Source of the DNA: JANQLU01 sp964434955
GTDB lineage: Bacteria > Planctomycetota > Planctomycetia > Pirellulales > Pirellulaceae
Reading direction: 5' to 3'
NCBI GenBank assembly: GCA_964434955.1
Contig: CAYSXI010000110.1
Span: 1-17,535, forward strand
DNA length: 17,535 bases
This document shows positions 1 through 8,448 of the stretch, in pieces. Under the pieces are notes generated by a model. The model was not told the DNA's origin. It did not search any database and saw nothing but the letters and a program-made list of their open reading frames with translations. Each line of letters begins with the position of its first letter. Position 1 is the stretch's first letter. A program made the translations under genes and the position numbers.

Positions 1-112
1 AAACCACTCGTTCAAGCCAAAGTTTCCGAGCGATGCTCTCGGGCTAAACCACTCGTACATAAACCCTGGCTTGAACGAGTGGTTGAGCCCGAGAGCATCG
101 CTCGGAAACTTT
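1..112. repeat. Long palindromic repeat made of inverted copies of a ~45-bp unit
   Basis: Positions 19-55 and 76-112 are reverse complements over 37 bp with a single mismatch (at 85), separated by a 20-nt loop. In addition 2-18 is a perfect 17-bp reverse complement of 68-84, so two alternative, mutually exclusive pairings exist. The first 11 bases (aaaccactcgt) recur at 46-56, so the left half looks like the start of a 45-bp tandem unit that is then inverted. The element is wholly inside the minus-strand coding frame (residues about 1455-1492) and leaves it open. It may extend past the left edge. It resembles the interspersed palindromic elements found in many bacterial genomes; whether it is repeated elsewhere in this genome cannot be seen here. 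Confidence 0.9.
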
Positions 113-3100
113 GAGTTTGCTGAAGTATCGTTTGCAAAATTTTGCCGGGCGCGACGTCGACACCACTCACTCAGTTCTTCGTTCTCGAGCCAATTGCCCG
201 CGACCAGTTTCTTTGTTGCTTGATTGGACTCCAGTGACTTCAATGAGATCCAGGATTCGATCGGCGTGCCACCGATGGAGACGTTGATCAAGCCAACCGG
301 AACATTTGGGTTCTTTGCAATCCATTCATTTGCGAAATAGTGGGCCACCGCGGAAAAATCATGCCGCGACTCCTTCTGGTCTACTCGCCAGCGCCCCATT
401 GAAAAGTTTTCCGCGTGCAACCGCTCGCTGGCCGACAACGGGTAGACGCCCGAACCACCCCGAAGTGCCCCCTGCCAATTCAGTAATCGGAGCAAACGAT
501 TTGGCGGGAGCCGAAGGTACTGTTTGCTGGCGGATTTGCTGAGCGGCCATTCCATATTGGATTGTCCGGCACAAAACCAAACGTCGCCAACCACAACATT
601 TTTCAGGCGAATCGTTTCGGCGCCGCAACGGACAATGAATTCGATGGGCGTCGATGTGGCCTCGAGATGACGATCTTCGGAACTCGCAACCCAATTTCCA
701 AACGCGTCGGCGACAGCTTCCAATTGAATCTTGCCAACCGCGACCTGCACGCGTGCGGCGGGTGGTGCCCGCCCCCAGACGCGTAAGGTCTGGTCACGTT
801 GAAGAACCATTTCGTCACCAAATACTCGACTGAGCAACAATGGTTGTTTCGTTTGCTTGTTCGGCGTTGACGCAGCGCCGTTTTTGTCTTTCAGATTCAG
901 TTCAAATTCCTGAATTGACTTCCGTTTCGTTTTGGGCCGAATAATTTCTGACAATGGAACGCGCTGAAAAACAAGATCCGCTTGGCTGCTTTCGTAAAGA
1001 ATCCCGACCGTTTGGTTATCGATCATTGACATGCAGGAGTAACCGCGACCTTGGCCTTGGTCGATTAACAGCTCAAATTCTCTCGGCCAGGTTTTGCCAA
1101 GGTCCTTTGAGGCACGAATGCTAATTCGTTCGCGGGCAGCCAAACTATTCGGATTGGAAAAGAGAAGCCAACCCGTTTCTTTCTTTCCAAGTTCCCGAGC
1201 GACATGGATCAAGCTCGCCATGCAGGCCCTCGGTTCGATCAACGACTTCCGATTCGTCAAATGCGGCGTCCAAGTCTTGCCAAGATTGTCCGACACCATC
1301 ACAACTCGTTTGGACTCCCGGTTGTAGCGGCAGTTAATCATCAACTGACCTTCTTCCAATTCGACAACTTGAGCCTCAGTCGTGTCGTCGTAAGCACCCG
1401 TTCCGACTTTCCAAGTTTTCCCGTGGTCGCGACTGTAGATGATGGTCGAATGGGGGAGTCGATGTTTTTTGCGGTCAGCGGCGTTTGGCGGATCCTGGTA
1501 TTGAGCTGGAAACACCAAGGTCCCGTCGGACATGGTGATCCCTTTGCCGGGTCCCTGCAGTAAAAACGACCACTCCGGTTTTTTCACTTGCTTGGTAATG
1601 TTGATTGGCTTCGACCAGGTTTTGCCATCATCGTCACTTCGGACCAGAATCCATTGTCCGGTTTCCTCGGGTTTCAACCCCGGCCCGGAGCCAACCCAGG
1701 AACGATTGCCGTGGCTCCAGGTTGCCGAAACCCAGATAGTTCCGGTACGCTGATCGACCAAAATCGCGGGGTCACCAATTCCATCAAAACGAAACTTGGG
1801 ATCCCTTCCCATGTCCATGATGATTTTCATGGGTTCCCAAGTTTTCCCGCCGTCGGTGCTTCTCGACATCCCAACATCGATATCGCCGGGCAGGTCACGA
1901 CCGCTCTTATACCGAACATCGTAAACGGCAATGAGCGTTCCCTTGTTCGTTGTTGCCAGTCCGGGAATTCGGTAAGTATGGACATCGTCGTCTTGATGTT
2001 TTCGAATTCCAACGGCCACTCGTTGTTCGACCACGATTGGGTCGTCAATGGACGCTTCTCGACCATTTGAGAAGGTCACAGTTTTAATTCGAGTTGCCAA
2101 GTTAGCGCCAAGGTCAACTTCCCTTTTCACTTCGCCAACAAGCCAAAAATAGTTGGGACCATCCACCATTTTTTGGTTGAGTGGCCACTCTTTGCCGACT
2201 GGAAAGTCAGGCAATTCCCCCGTCAATTTCACGCTTCGACCGGAGTAGATCCAGCGTAGCTTGCCGACACAAACTTTCGATTGTTCGAGCAACTCGGCAT
2301 CAATCTTGCGAATTTGGATTGGATTCAACTCGCCTTCGCAATCGACCCGCAACCGAATAAGCGGGCAATCCTTGGAGCCCCGAATTGCCGGAAAAACAAT
2401 TCGCTCTACCGCAACTTTCTTGATCTCCTGAACCTTCGGATTTCTGAACCCAAGATTATCAATCAGCACGCCAGAGTGACTTGTGCAACGAATGCGAATC
2501 TTCTCCGTTTTGGGCGAACCGAGTTTCACCTTAACCTGTGAAAGAAATTTTCGGCCAACGCGAATCTGCCTATCGCCATTATAGATTTCTTTCCACTTTC
2601 CTTGCCGAAAGCTGGAAATCCGAAACTCGAAAGGATCTTTCGAAGTCCATCGTTCGGCATCAAAGACCAGGTAGGCCCCGTCTTGCAATTTCATGCGTTT
2701 ATCCAAACGCAAAGTCACTTCACGTTTTTCGCCGCCGCGAATGTGCAAACATTTCTTTCCGATCAGGCCCAACTCATTGTCGATTCGGGCATGTCCATTG
2801 AATGCCAACAGTTTCCCCCAGTAAAAATCTTCAGATCCAACCAAACGCCCCACTCGCGACTTTTCAAAACTCTCCTGCAACAGGTGCCTTTGCGCGAGTT
2901 TGGTAGGCGCATCAAATTCCTGATTTGTTGGGCGTCGACTTTCCGGACTGGCGAATTCAGCCAATCTTGTCGTGAGTTCGCGATCGAACTCTTTTTCCAA
3001 TCGTTGAAACGCTTGACTGTGAACCGGTATATCCTTGGCCGACTTCGTTTCAATCCATTGATCTTGTTCATAATGAAAGAACTCGGTGGAGACACAATCC

Positions 3101-4476
3101 GATGTTTCGCGATCGACCCATTTCGTAATCCGGTAGGCTGCGTTCCTGAGCGAATACCCCATGAGTTTCCCGCGCGGATAGAGACTTCTGGCAAAGAAGT
3201 CCGTCTTCTTTTGAGGCGCGTCAATGATTCCCACCAGGCTTTTGCCCTTCGAAAGGTTAGGCTTCATGAATTTTGCCGAATCCAACCCGCACAATTCCGT
3301 CAGTGTTGGATAAATATCGAGCAGTTCGACAACGGAATCGGTCGACTGGCCTCCCGTTTTCATTCCGGGAACGCGAACCAGCAACGGAACCCGCGTATCA
3401 AGTTCATAATTGGTTGTCTTGCCCCAAAGGCCATGCTCGCCCAAGTGGTAACCGTGGTCACTAACGACGACAACGATGGTGCGCTGATCCAGTTTGTTTG
3501 CCTCAAGTGCCTCAAGCACACGACCGATTTGCGCGTCGATGTAGCTGATGCAGGCGTAGTAGGCATGCCGAATCCGCTTTTGATTCTCGACCGTGAATTC
3601 ATTCTTGTTCGGCTGGTCGGAATAGCGACGCAATTCGCCCGATCGATGTCCGGCGAATGCTGGTGAGCCTTCTGGAAGGCGGGTGTCCTTCGCAATCTCA
3701 ATTTTTTCCGGATCGTACAGATCAAAGTACTTTTTCGGCGCGATGTAGGGAGAATGCGGTTTGATAAAACCAACAGCCAGGAAAAACGGCTGTTTCTTTT
3801 TCGACAAATCATTCAATGACTTGATCGCGGCGTCCGCTACCTTTCCGTCATAAAGTCGATTGTCCGGAACGTCTGGCGATTCGGTCGCGTTTCCAAACAC
3901 CAGTTTTTGCGTCCAGTCATTCGGCTTTGGATTTTTGGGCCGATACATCGATTGGAAAGATTTCCTGGCACTCGCGATACCTTCCTCGGTGTAGTAGTAA
4001 CGCGGTCCGAATCGTATGGCAGGCTCGGACCAACTTTCTTCATCGCCCATCGTGTCCCACTTTGTTTTGCTTTCTCCGTCTCGAAAGACACCGTGGAAGA
4101 TTTTGCCAATACCGAGGGACCAATATCCATTCTCCTTGAAGGCTTGCGGCAACGTCGTCGCATCCAGGTTGCTACGAAAATGAACATGATTCGTTGTCAC
4201 GCCAATGCGATCTGGCATCATCCCCGTTAGCAAACTGGAGCGAGACGGATTGCAAACGCTCTGTTGGCAATAAGCATGATTGAATCGAAGGGCCGTCTGA
4301 GAAAACCGATCGAGATTGGGCGACTGGATATGTTCCGCTCCGTAGCAGCCTAACTCAACTCGCAAGTCATCGACCATGATTAAGAGAACATTCGGCTTTT
4401 CAACTTGTCCGTTCAGTTGAACATGAAAAATCGCACTGAACGCAAGGGATGCAATGGCAAGATAAATGGGCTTCAT
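1..4476 (-). CDS. Exported sulfatase-sialidase-SASA esterase fusion (partial, C-terminus off left edge)
   Basis: A single frame stays open for 1492 codons from ATG 4474-4476 to position 1; I read every triplet and found no stop. Residues 1-24 form a signal peptide. Residues 27 to about 510 are an iduronate-2-sulfatase-like domain, with D36-D37 as metal ligands, the formylglycine motif C75-N-P-S-R79, and D340-H341 in a V-S-D-H-G motif. Residues about 535-680 look like a beta-sandwich/jelly-roll domain. Residues about 690-815 resemble the N-terminal associated domain of BNR sialidases. Residues about 825-1165 are a GH33 sialidase with YRIP (R836), five Asp-box-like S-x-D-x-G-K-T-W copies, E1034, R1050 and the catalytic-tyrosine motif G-Y1146-S-C-M followed by I-L-Y-E. 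From about 1215 a SASA acetylesterase begins, with nucleophile G-Q-S1306-N-M and a G-G-T-P-I-E-S-W block near 1401. Expected role (inference): removing sulfate, O-acetyl and terminal nonulosonic acid groups from glycans outside the cytoplasmic membrane. The SASA domain is incomplete here and its last 37 codons lie in a palindromic repeat. No good Shine-Dalgarno is visible. Divergent from the gene at 4592. Confidence 0.9.
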   Translation of the reverse strand, partial: MKPIYLAIASLAFSAIFHVQLNGQVEKPNVLLIMVDDLRVELGCYGAEHIQSPNLDRFSQTALRFNHAYCQQSVCNPSRSSLLTGMMPDRIGVTTNHVHFRSNLDATTLPQAFKENGYWSLGIGKIFHGVFRDGESKTKWDTMGDEESWSEPAIRFGPRYYYTEEGIASARKSFQSMYRPKNPKPNDWTQKLVFGNATESPDVPDNRLYDGKVADAAIKSLNDLSKKKQPFFLAVGFIKPHSPYIAPKKYFDLYDPEKIEIAKDTRLPEGSPAFAGHRSGELRRYSDQPNKNEFTVENQKRIRHAYYACISYIDAQIGRVLEALEANKLDQRTIVVVVSDHGYHLGEHGLWGKTTNYELDTRVPLLVRVPGMKTGGQSTDSVVELLDIYPTLTELCGLDSAKFMKPNLSKGKSLVGIIDAPQKKTDFFARSLYPRGKLMGYSLRNAAYRITKWVDRETSDCVSTEFFHYEQDQWIETKSAKDIPVHSQAFQRLEKEFDRELTTRLAEFASPESRRPTNQEFDAPTKLAQRHLLQESFEKSRVGRLVGSEDFYWGKLLAFNGHARIDNELGLIGKKCLHIRGGEKREVTLRLDKRMKLQDGAYLVFDAERWTSKDPFEFRISSFRQGKWKEIYNGDRQIRVGRKFLSQVKVKLGSPKTEKIRIRCTSHSGVLIDNLGFRNPKVQEIKKVAVERIVFPAIRGSKDCPLIRLRVDCEGELNPIQIRKIDAELLEQSKVCVGKLRWIYSGRSVKLTGELPDFPVGKEWPLNQKMVDGPNYFWLVGEVKREVDLGANLATRIKTVTFSNGREASIDDPIVVEQRVAVGIRKHQDDDVHTYRIPGLATTNKGTLIAVYDVRYKSGRDLPGDIDVGMSRSTDGGKTWEPMKIIMDMGRDPKFRFDGIGDPAILVDQRTGTIWVSATWSHGNRSWVGSGPGLKPEETGQWILVRSDDDGKTWSKPINITKQVKKPEWSFLLQGPGKGITMSDGTLVFPAQYQDPPNAADRKKHRLPHSTIIYSRDHGKTWKVGTGAYDDTTEAQVVELEEGQLMINCRYNRESKRVVMVSDNLGKTWTPHLTNRKSLIEPRACMASLIHVARELGKKETGWLLFSNPNSLAARERISIRASKDLGKTWPREFELLIDQGQGRGYSCMSMIDNQTVGILYESSQADLVFQRVPLSEIIRPKTKRKSIQEFELNLKDKNGAASTPNKQTKQPLLLSRVFGDEMVLQRDQTLRVWGRAPPAARVQVAVGKIQLEAVADAFGNWVASSEDRHLEATSTPIEFIVRCGAETIRLKNVVVGDVWFCAGQSNMEWPLSKSASKQYLRLPPNRLLRLLNWQGALRGGSGVYPLSASERLHAENFSMGRWRVDQKESRHDFSAVAHYFANEWIAKNPNVPVGLINVSIGGTPIESWISLKSLESNQATKKLVAGNWLENEELSEWCRRRARQNFANDTSANSKFPSDALGLNHSFKPGFMYEWFSPRASLGNFGLNEWF

Positions 4477-4591
4477 GCGTGCTCTTGTTGAGACTTGGGT
4501 GACGGTTCGTGAATTTTGATGATGAACGATGCTTGTGTTCAAGTCAAACTTGGGTCACAACTGTAGGGTCATTTGTCCCCGGCAATTTGCG

Positions 4592-5338
4592 ATGAGCGAA
4601 TCAAAACAAACTTTTGATGAAATGGGCTTCGTCGTTGAACGAAGTTTTGTTTCGGCAGACGAAATCAAAACGATCTTGAGTCGACTCAAGTTGATCATCG
4701 AAGAGCAATTGAGATCACTCCCGCGCGAACATGTCTTTTATGAGGACCGCAAAGTCGCCGGCTCACTCAAGCAGATTCAACAGTTGCAGTTGCATGACGA
4801 ATTTTTTATGCAAACGATGAACGGTAAGCCACGACAACTCGCTGAGGAGTTGCTTGGCGAACCGGTTGAAGTGATCAATCTCCAGTATTTCAACAAGCCG
4901 GCAGGAATCGGTAAGCCGACACCCGCTCATCAAGATGTCTATTATTTCAAACTGTCACCTTGTTCCGCGGTCACGATGTGGTTGGCACTGGAGGACGTTG
5001 ACGAAGAAAACGGTTGCGTTCGATATTTGCCACGTTCTCATCGGTGTGGGATCCGCCCTCACAAATCAACGGGGACTTTGGGGTTCAGCCAGGGAATTGA
5101 AGGGTATCCCTCGGCATCCGAGTTAGAACAAGAGATTGCGATTCAGGCGACCGCGGGCGATTTACTGGCGCATCATGCCCTGACGATCCACCGCGCTGAC
5201 GGCAATCAAAGTCGCTGTCGTTCACGTCAGGCTTTGGGTTTTATCTTTTACGGAGTCTCAGCCAAAGTCGATCAGGACGCCCACCAGGCCTATCAGCAAA
5301 AGTTGAAAAGCAACTTGATTGCCGAAGGAAAAATTTGA
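4592..5338 (+). CDS. Phytanoyl-CoA dioxygenase (PhyH) family protein
   Basis: This is a predicted cytoplasmic Fe(II)/2-oxoglutarate-dependent oxygenase of 248 residues, a normal size for the PhyH family. The iron-binding triad is visible: H113-Q-D115 in a P-A-H-Q-D-V-Y-Y context and the distal H200 in T-I-H-R-A-D-G-N, followed by an Arg-rich strand typical of 2-oxoglutarate binding. The frame opens earlier, with an ATG at 4529, but the 21 extra residues do not resemble the family N-terminus. The MSESKQTFDEMGFVV start at 4592 matches it well; neither start has a convincing Shine-Dalgarno. The next gene starts 14 bp downstream, so the two are probably cotranscribed. The substrate cannot be read from sequence; members of this family hydroxylate small organic acids, osmolytes and secondary metabolites. 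Confidence 0.85.
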   Translation: MSESKQTFDEMGFVVERSFVSADEIKTILSRLKLIIEEQLRSLPREHVFYEDRKVAGSLKQIQQLQLHDEFFMQTMNGKPRQLAEELLGEPVEVINLQYFNKPAGIGKPTPAHQDVYYFKLSPCSAVTMWLALEDVDEENGCVRYLPRSHRCGIRPHKSTGTLGFSQGIEGYPSASELEQEIAIQATAGDLLAHHALTIHRADGNQSRCRSRQALGFIFYGVSAKVDQDAHQAYQQKLKSNLIAEGKI

Positions 5339-5352
5339 CCAACTAGGAAGCC

Positions 5353-6393
5353 ATGAAAGCGATCTGTTTTGTTGACGTAGAAAAAGTGGAAGTTCGGGAA
5401 GTTCCCGACGCGCAAATCAAAGAACCGACGGACGCCGTGGTGCGCGTCGATCTCGCAGGATTATGTGGCTCCGACCTTCACGTCTACCACGGACGGGAAA
5501 CGGGAATGGACGTTGGCACGGTCATGGGCCATGAACTGGTGGGCGAGGTCGTGGACGTCGGCTCGGCGGTTAAAAAAATCAAGCTGGGCGACCGAGTCGC
5601 GACTCCCTTCACGACGAATTGCGGTGAGTGTTTTTATTGCCGTCGCGGGCTCACTTGTCGCTGCGAGAAAGGCCAGCTTTTTGGTTGGTGTTCCGGCGGA
5701 CAGGGGCTGGAAGGGGGCCAGTCAGAATATGTACGCATTTCGTTGGCCGACGGCACGTTATTCAAACTCCCAGAAACAATTTCGGATGCCACCGGCTTGT
5801 TGCTGGGCGACAACCTGAGTACCGGATTTTACTGCGCCGATCTTGCAGAAGTGAGCGCGGACGGCGCATACGCCGTAATTGGATGTGGGACCGTTGGATT
5901 GCTTTCTGTCCGCGCTGCCTTTTACCGCGGCGCCAAGACGGTCGTTGCCATTGATCCCGTTGAAAGTCGCCGAGAGATGGCCGCCGAATTGGGTGCAATT
6001 GCCGTAGCACCCGAAGGCGCGAAAAACCAATTGGCGCGACTGACCGATGGACGCGGTGCCGATGGCGTCATGGAATTGGTCGGCCTACCTGCCGCGCAAC
6101 AGCTCGCGTTCGATATTATTCGACCCGGCGGAACGATGTCCGTGATTGGCTGCCACTCTTCGGACCGATTTTCGTTCAGCCCCGTGGATGCCTACGACAA
6201 GAACTTGACGTTTCGGACCGGCCGCTGTCCAGCTCGACACTACATGGATCAACTGGCCGATTTCGGCGCGGATCATCAAGGGGAGCTTGAACAGTTGATC
6301 AATCGCGAATTCGCGATCGATGATGCGGTGGAAGCCTACGATATCTTTGCAAATCGAAAAAATGGTTGTATCAAAGCGGCAATTCGTTTCTGA
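5353..6393 (+). CDS. Zinc-dependent medium-chain alcohol/polyol dehydrogenase
   Basis: This 346-residue protein is a full-length NAD(P)-dependent medium-chain dehydrogenase of the threonine/sorbitol dehydrogenase type. The catalytic zinc site is C38-G-S-D with G-H60-E61. The structural zinc lobe is present, with Cys 90, 93, 96 and 104 in C-x2-C-x2-C-x7-C spacing. The Rossmann motif is G177-C-G179-T-V-G182. The start is supported by AGGAAG at 5345-5350. It lies 14 bp behind the PhyH-family gene, so a two-step oxidation of one substrate is plausible (inference). The C-terminal region ends in N-R-K-N-G-C-I-K-A, usual for the family. The exact substrate is unknown. Confidence 0.92.
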   Translation: MKAICFVDVEKVEVREVPDAQIKEPTDAVVRVDLAGLCGSDLHVYHGRETGMDVGTVMGHELVGEVVDVGSAVKKIKLGDRVATPFTTNCGECFYCRRGLTCRCEKGQLFGWCSGGQGLEGGQSEYVRISLADGTLFKLPETISDATGLLLGDNLSTGFYCADLAEVSADGAYAVIGCGTVGLLSVRAAFYRGAKTVVAIDPVESRREMAAELGAIAVAPEGAKNQLARLTDGRGADGVMELVGLPAAQQLAFDIIRPGGTMSVIGCHSSDRFSFSPVDAYDKNLTFRTGRCPARHYMDQLADFGADHQGELEQLINREFAIDDAVEAYDIFANRKNGCIKAAIRF

Positions 6394-6433
6394 TAAGTCG
6401 CTTAACTCGTCGCTCTTCTCAAACCCGGAAGTC

Positions 6434-7030
6434 ATGATGAACTTGAATCGCTTCTCAAACTTGCTTTTCTTTACCCTGATGAATTTTGTCGTTGGTTGCG
6501 GAGTTGGAATCGCGCAGGAAACGAAACCTACCAAAGAAGAGCAACCAGGCTTTGATGATTTTCGCGCCCTGAAAGTCCTGGAAGGAAAGTGGAAATCGAC
6601 CATCCGGTTTTGGACGGGAGAAAGCGGTGGCGCCGCGCAGGAAACAAAAGGCGAAGCCAGTTTCGAGTTGACGCTGGGCAACAAGTTCATCGTCGAAAAA
6701 AGCAAAGGCAAGATTGCCGAGAACGATTACGAAGGCGTCGGGTACTGGGGTTACGACCAAAAGAAAGGCAAATTCACGCGCGTTTGGATGGACTCCATGT
6801 GGAGCGGGACCGTGTTGAGCGAAGGCACGATCAACCGGGAACGCAACACGATCGCTTACTATGGAAAGGTGAATGTTCCCGACGGAAGTAAATTCACGGA
6901 TAAGTTGATGCGTTGGGAATTGGATGTATCTGACAAGGACAAGATTATCCTGAAGATGTTTGACCTTTCGCTCAATAAAGACGCTAAGGTCATGGAAATC
7001 GTCTACGACCGAATCAAGGACGAAGAGTAG
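6434..7030 (+). CDS. Exported DUF1579 family protein
   Basis: The protein has 198 residues. After a hydrophobic N-terminal segment (about residues 4-28) comes a single DUF1579 domain: a L-x-x-L-x-G-K-W-K start, a G-Y-W-G-Y-D centre and an R-V-W-M-D-S-M strand, as expected for this lipocalin-like beta-barrel fold of unknown function. GGAAG at 6427-6431 precedes two adjacent ATGs (6434 and 6437); the second has the better spacing. The frame is open further upstream into the dehydrogenase gene, but that stretch has no family similarity. Export may be through a Sec signal cleaved after G-I-A-Q, or as a lipoprotein, because F-V-V-G-C fits a lipobox. It starts 40 bp behind the dehydrogenase and may be the last gene of that operon. 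Confidence 0.82.
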   Translation: MMNLNRFSNLLFFTLMNFVVGCGVGIAQETKPTKEEQPGFDDFRALKVLEGKWKSTIRFWTGESGGAAQETKGEASFELTLGNKFIVEKSKGKIAENDYEGVGYWGYDQKKGKFTRVWMDSMWSGTVLSEGTINRERNTIAYYGKVNVPDGSKFTDKLMRWELDVSDKDKIILKMFDLSLNKDAKVMEIVYDRIKDEE

Positions 7031-7077
7031 ACACGTCCTTGCTCAAGAATTGCCTATGCAGAAAACGCTGAGGCACG

Positions 7078-7107
7078 AAAAAAGCCACCTTGGTTCAAGG
7101 TGGCTTT
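7078..7107 (-). terminator. Intrinsic terminator between convergent genes
   Basis: A perfect 12-bp stem (7081-7092 with 7096-7107) closes a 3-nt loop. On the minus strand it is followed by a run of six T (plus-strand A at 7078-7083), so it suits the barrel gene ending at 7142. On the plus strand only three T follow, so it would serve the DUF1579 operon less well. Confidence 0.88.
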
Positions 7108-7141
7108 CGAGAATCTTCTGTTCGCCTCAATTGGCGGATGC

Positions 7142-8101
7142 TTATTTCTTGTAGATCAAGCTGATGATGGCACCTTGTGAGAACATGGTCTCGGTTGCGA
7201 TTCCAGACGACGTATTTGCCAGCTGGCCGTAAGAACGCCCAACTCCGTCGTACCACATCGCTTGATATCCCAATTCGACCGACATCGCACCCGGGAAGAT
7301 CTCCCAGATAACCGAACCTGACAGTTCCATTCCCAGCGCGTCTTCAGTGTCTCGCGAAGTCGTTTGGTTAATCACCAAGGGAGTCAAGCTGCTGGAGCTG
7401 GTATCCGTAAACTTCGTTGGATTGGCGTAGTAACCACCTGAGATGGTACCGGCGATTGCCAGGTTACGAGTAATTTGGAGATGCAAGTCTGAACCGATTT
7501 GCCCACCAAACAGCAAGTTATCAACGTCCAATTCACGGTTCGTTTCAACGGTCAAGATTCCAACTTGCGAACTCGTTTGAACTTCAAAGTGATCTTGAAG
7601 CGAAACAAACTTGGGACCTGCGAAAAGCGTGACACCCGGTGCAACAGCTCGCTTCAAATTGTACTCAAGGCTAAACAACTGCAATTCGTTTTGCCCAATG
7701 TTGATCAAGTCGGCTGGAACCCCGGAACCAAAAACCGTCGTCAGGTTTCCGTTGTCCTGGAAAAAGTTCTGTCCGTCCCATGCAACGTAACTGGTTCGAA
7801 ACTCGTGCAAGAATCCATCGGAACCATTTTTCTGAATCGAAGCAATGATGCCGGTTCCGGTGTCGTAAGCACTGGCCCCTCCAACCGTCAACAAAACATC
7901 ATTGGTGGTGTTGTCTTGCACCAGCACGTTGTTGTTGTTGCTCTCTTCCAGGTCGAGGATGACGATGGATGATTTCAACTGCCAAGTGTTGTTGTTCGAG
8001 CCATAGAAATTCTGGTTTCCAACAAAGCCCTGTTGTTGGGCGATGGCTTGGCTGCAAATGCAAACTACCATTCCAAATACAAATGCTGACAGGGATTTCA
8101 C
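7142..8101 (-). CDS. BBP7-like outer-membrane beta-barrel protein
   Basis: This 319-residue exported protein starts at GTG 8099-8101. That start places a consensus GGAGGA 7 nt upstream and gives a typical signal peptide (M-K-S-L-S-A-F-V-F-G..., cleavage near S-Q-A-I-A-Q). Starting at 8173 would add 24 residues before the signal peptide. The mature part begins with a Gln/Asn-rich stretch including N-N-N-N. It continues with alternating amphipathic strands such as L-F-A-G-P-K-F-V-S-L, F-G-G-Q-I-G-S-D-L and V-E-L-G-Y-Q-A-M-W-Y, and ends with S-L-I-Y-K-K, as in barrel proteins. The strand pattern resembles the planctomycete BBP7 family (PF07585). No enzyme motif is seen; function unknown, probably a porin-like or structural envelope protein. 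Confidence 0.72.
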   Translation of the reverse strand: MKSLSAFVFGMVVCICSQAIAQQQGFVGNQNFYGSNNNTWQLKSSIVILDLEESNNNNVLVQDNTTNDVLLTVGGASAYDTGTGIIASIQKNGSDGFLHEFRTSYVAWDGQNFFQDNGNLTTVFGSGVPADLINIGQNELQLFSLEYNLKRAVAPGVTLFAGPKFVSLQDHFEVQTSSQVGILTVETNRELDVDNLLFGGQIGSDLHLQITRNLAIAGTISGGYYANPTKFTDTSSSSLTPLVINQTTSRDTEDALGMELSGSVIWEIFPGAMSVELGYQAMWYDGVGRSYGQLANTSSGIATETMFSQGAIISLIYKK

Positions 8102-8448
8102 GATCGATTCCTCCAGTTTCGGCACGGGCCCGAAACACAATTTCGCTTGCAGCAGTGAACGCCGGGTAAACACAATCCTGCCACGCTGGCAAAACGGTAA
8201 TTCACCTGCAAATTTGAATCGGCCGCTACGGCAAGAATAATGAGTAGGAACCGTATTCTCGGAAAGGTTTTTGCAACTTACCTATTTTTCTATTTACAGA
8301 CACGGCGGATGCTGGCAATTCGGTTGCGACTTCGCGAAACCCTTGGAAACAAGCATGTTTTCCGAATCCGCTTTGCCAGAATTTCCCCAGTTTGAATTCA
8401 GCCTTCCGATGGTTTAAAGTCGGAAGTGCAATTACATCTCAAAAAGTT
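8102..8448. other. Divergent intergenic region
   Basis: About 350 bp lie between the divergent barrel and DUF1080-like genes. The stretch is AT-rich around 8275-8300 and must hold both promoters. I see no clear -35/-10 pair, no terminator and no convincing small gene. The DUF1080-like frame may begin inside it at ATG 8392. Confidence 0.6.
8109..8114 (-). promoter_or_regulatory. Shine-Dalgarno deciding the GTG start of the barrel gene
   Basis: The minus strand reads GGAGGA here, 7 nt before GTG 8101. It is one of the best ribosome binding sites in the window and selects a GTG over the longer reading from 8173. Confidence 0.8.

Noticed and set aside
1..112. CRISPR array
   Set aside because: The copies are inverted and nearly contiguous, with no evenly spaced unique spacers, and no cas genes are present.
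1588..2070. Plus-strand frame of 160 codons
   Set aside because: Antisense to the sialidase catalytic region, no recognisable domain or ribosome binding site.
2602..3666. Long plus-strand frame of 354 codons
   Set aside because: It is the exact antisense register of the sulfatase-sialidase gene, whose minus-strand translation carries clear motifs; the plus translation has none.
4529..4591. Upstream start (ATG 4529) for the PhyH-family gene
   Set aside because: The 21 extra residues lack family similarity and a ribosome binding site; the 4592 start fits the family N-terminus.
6085..6711. Minus-strand frame of 208 codons
   Set aside because: Antisense across the end of the dehydrogenase and the DUF1579 gene, both of which are well supported.
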